Assembly: GCA_947460875.1 (NCBI GenBank)
Contig: CANHGR010000009.1
Coordinates: forward strand, 1-64,000
Origin: Sphingobacteriaceae bacterium
Lineage (GTDB): Bacteria > Bacteroidota > Bacteroidia > Sphingobacteriales > Sphingobacteriaceae
Length of the DNA: 64,000 nucleotides
Direction: 5' to 3'
Numbering within the stretch: position 1 is the first letter of the stretch; each line of letters opens with the position of its first letter. The position numbers and the translations under genes are program-made. Of this stretch, positions 63,532-64,000 are shown piece after piece. Below the pieces are notes generated by a model, which was given only the letters and a program-made list of their open reading frames with translations, was not told where the DNA came from and ran no database searches.

Positions 63532-64000
63532 GAGGCCAAACTTTTTTCTTTCTTAAAAAACTTAAATATCAAGAATCCGAGTGCAACAATCAATACAAGA
63601 GACGAAATCAATGAAATTGTTTCTCCGGTATAATAGGAAACCGGTTCAAATTTAAATTCCAGTTTATGGTTGCCGCCAGGTAACTGAGCGCCGCGAAGGA
63701 TGTAATTTGCTCTGAAGTGGTCAATTTTCTCTCCGTCTACATAGGCATTCCAGCCCTTTGAATACCAAATTTCGGCAAATATCGCAACGACATCGCGTGC
63801 AGCAGAATACTCATAAACTAAATGATCAGGGCGGTAATCTGTGAGTCTTATAAAGGCGTTAGGATCATATCCTGCCTTCAGCGTATCAATCATCGGCGCA
63901 AAGCTTTCGTCGATATAAGCTACTTTCCTGGGGTCAAAGCTATTTATGGCAGTCATTTCCTGGTCTGGCCCCTTTACATAGACTACATCGGGAACAAACC
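63528..64000 (-). CDS. C-terminal end of a YfhO-like membrane protein (partial)
   Basis: The minus-strand frame runs out of the right edge; 157 residues are seen. It has a soluble part (VAIFAEIWYSKGWNAYVDGE and ANYILRGAQLPGGNHKLEFKFEP) and one helix at the end (residues about 113-133 of the visible part), then a basic tail. The pattern of the domain WNAYVDG...LRGAQLPGGNHKLEFxFxP and a terminal helix is found in YfhO-type multi-pass membrane proteins. The start lies outside the window. Confidence 0.75.
   Translation of the reverse strand, partial: FVPDVVYVKGPDQEMTAINSFDPRKVAYIDESFAPMIDTLKAGYDPNAFIRLTDYRPDHLVYEYSAARDVVAIFAEIWYSKGWNAYVDGEKIDHFRANYILRGAQLPGGNHKLEFKFEPVSYYTGETISLISSLVLIVALGFLIFKFFKKEKSLAS

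Overview
The window looks like chromosomal DNA of a member of the Bacteroidota, most likely the Sphingobacteriia (Pedobacter/Sphingobacterium-like). The grounds are the type IX secretion and gliding proteins GldJ and PorV, a choice-of-anchor L/OmpA fusion protein, an exbB-exbD-exbD-tonB-pstS-TPR locus, a 14-gene complex I operon with a short NuoG, starts without Shine-Dalgarno sequences, and promoters of the TTG-N(18-21)-TAnnTTTG type. The genus is inferred, not proven.

Layout. 1-1866: the end of a surface or tail-fibre-like protein, a tRNA-Val and about 1 kb of decayed DNA with a broken receiver-domain gene. 1867-8689: a small membrane protein, then trpE-trpG-trpC behind a transcription attenuator with a leader peptide carrying Trp-Cys-Trp, then hflX, rbfA, a TonB-domain protein, a membrane protein and aat. 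8686-12463 (minus): a SNF2 helicase and dapF. 12607-18016: degQ/htrA with a clear promoter, then sdhC-sdhA-sdhB with an inverted repeat between sdhA and sdhB. 18096-20178: a decayed patch holding a BlaI-type repressor remnant with operator-like dyads, a TonB-domain protein and a broken LytTR response regulator. 20184-22801 (minus): plsC, a NUDIX hydrolase and metK. 22994-25778: a lipid kinase, an OmpA/anchor-L protein and a SUI1-like factor. 26060-32004: the TonB energising locus with a PstS-like lipoprotein and a large TPR protein. 32136-45262: nuoA-N, all 14 genes. 45318-49710: DedA, ppa, a CNNM transporter, rsmE, a DUF4159 protein and a biotin carrier protein. 49723-55350: gldJ, porV, ispF, a small Cys-rich membrane protein and typA. 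55460-64000: a surface-glycan cluster with a flippase, three glycosyltransferases and five methyltransferases, then the end of a YfhO-like protein.

How the parts connect. Succinate dehydrogenase and complex I feed electrons into the quinone pool. The proton gradient energises ExbB/ExbD/TonB, and GldJ/PorV belong to the secretion and gliding machinery of the same envelope. The glycan cluster probably builds a methylated surface polymer. Most of the window is ordinary core genome. The observations most worth following are the trp attenuator, the sdhA-sdhB inverted repeat, the unusual NuoG C-terminus, terminators inside two gene runs (exbB/exbD and metK/NUDIX), the pseudogene patch between sdhB and plsC, and the small Cys-rich protein missed by length cut-offs. 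I found no CRISPR array, intact insertion sequence, prophage or clearly new defence system.
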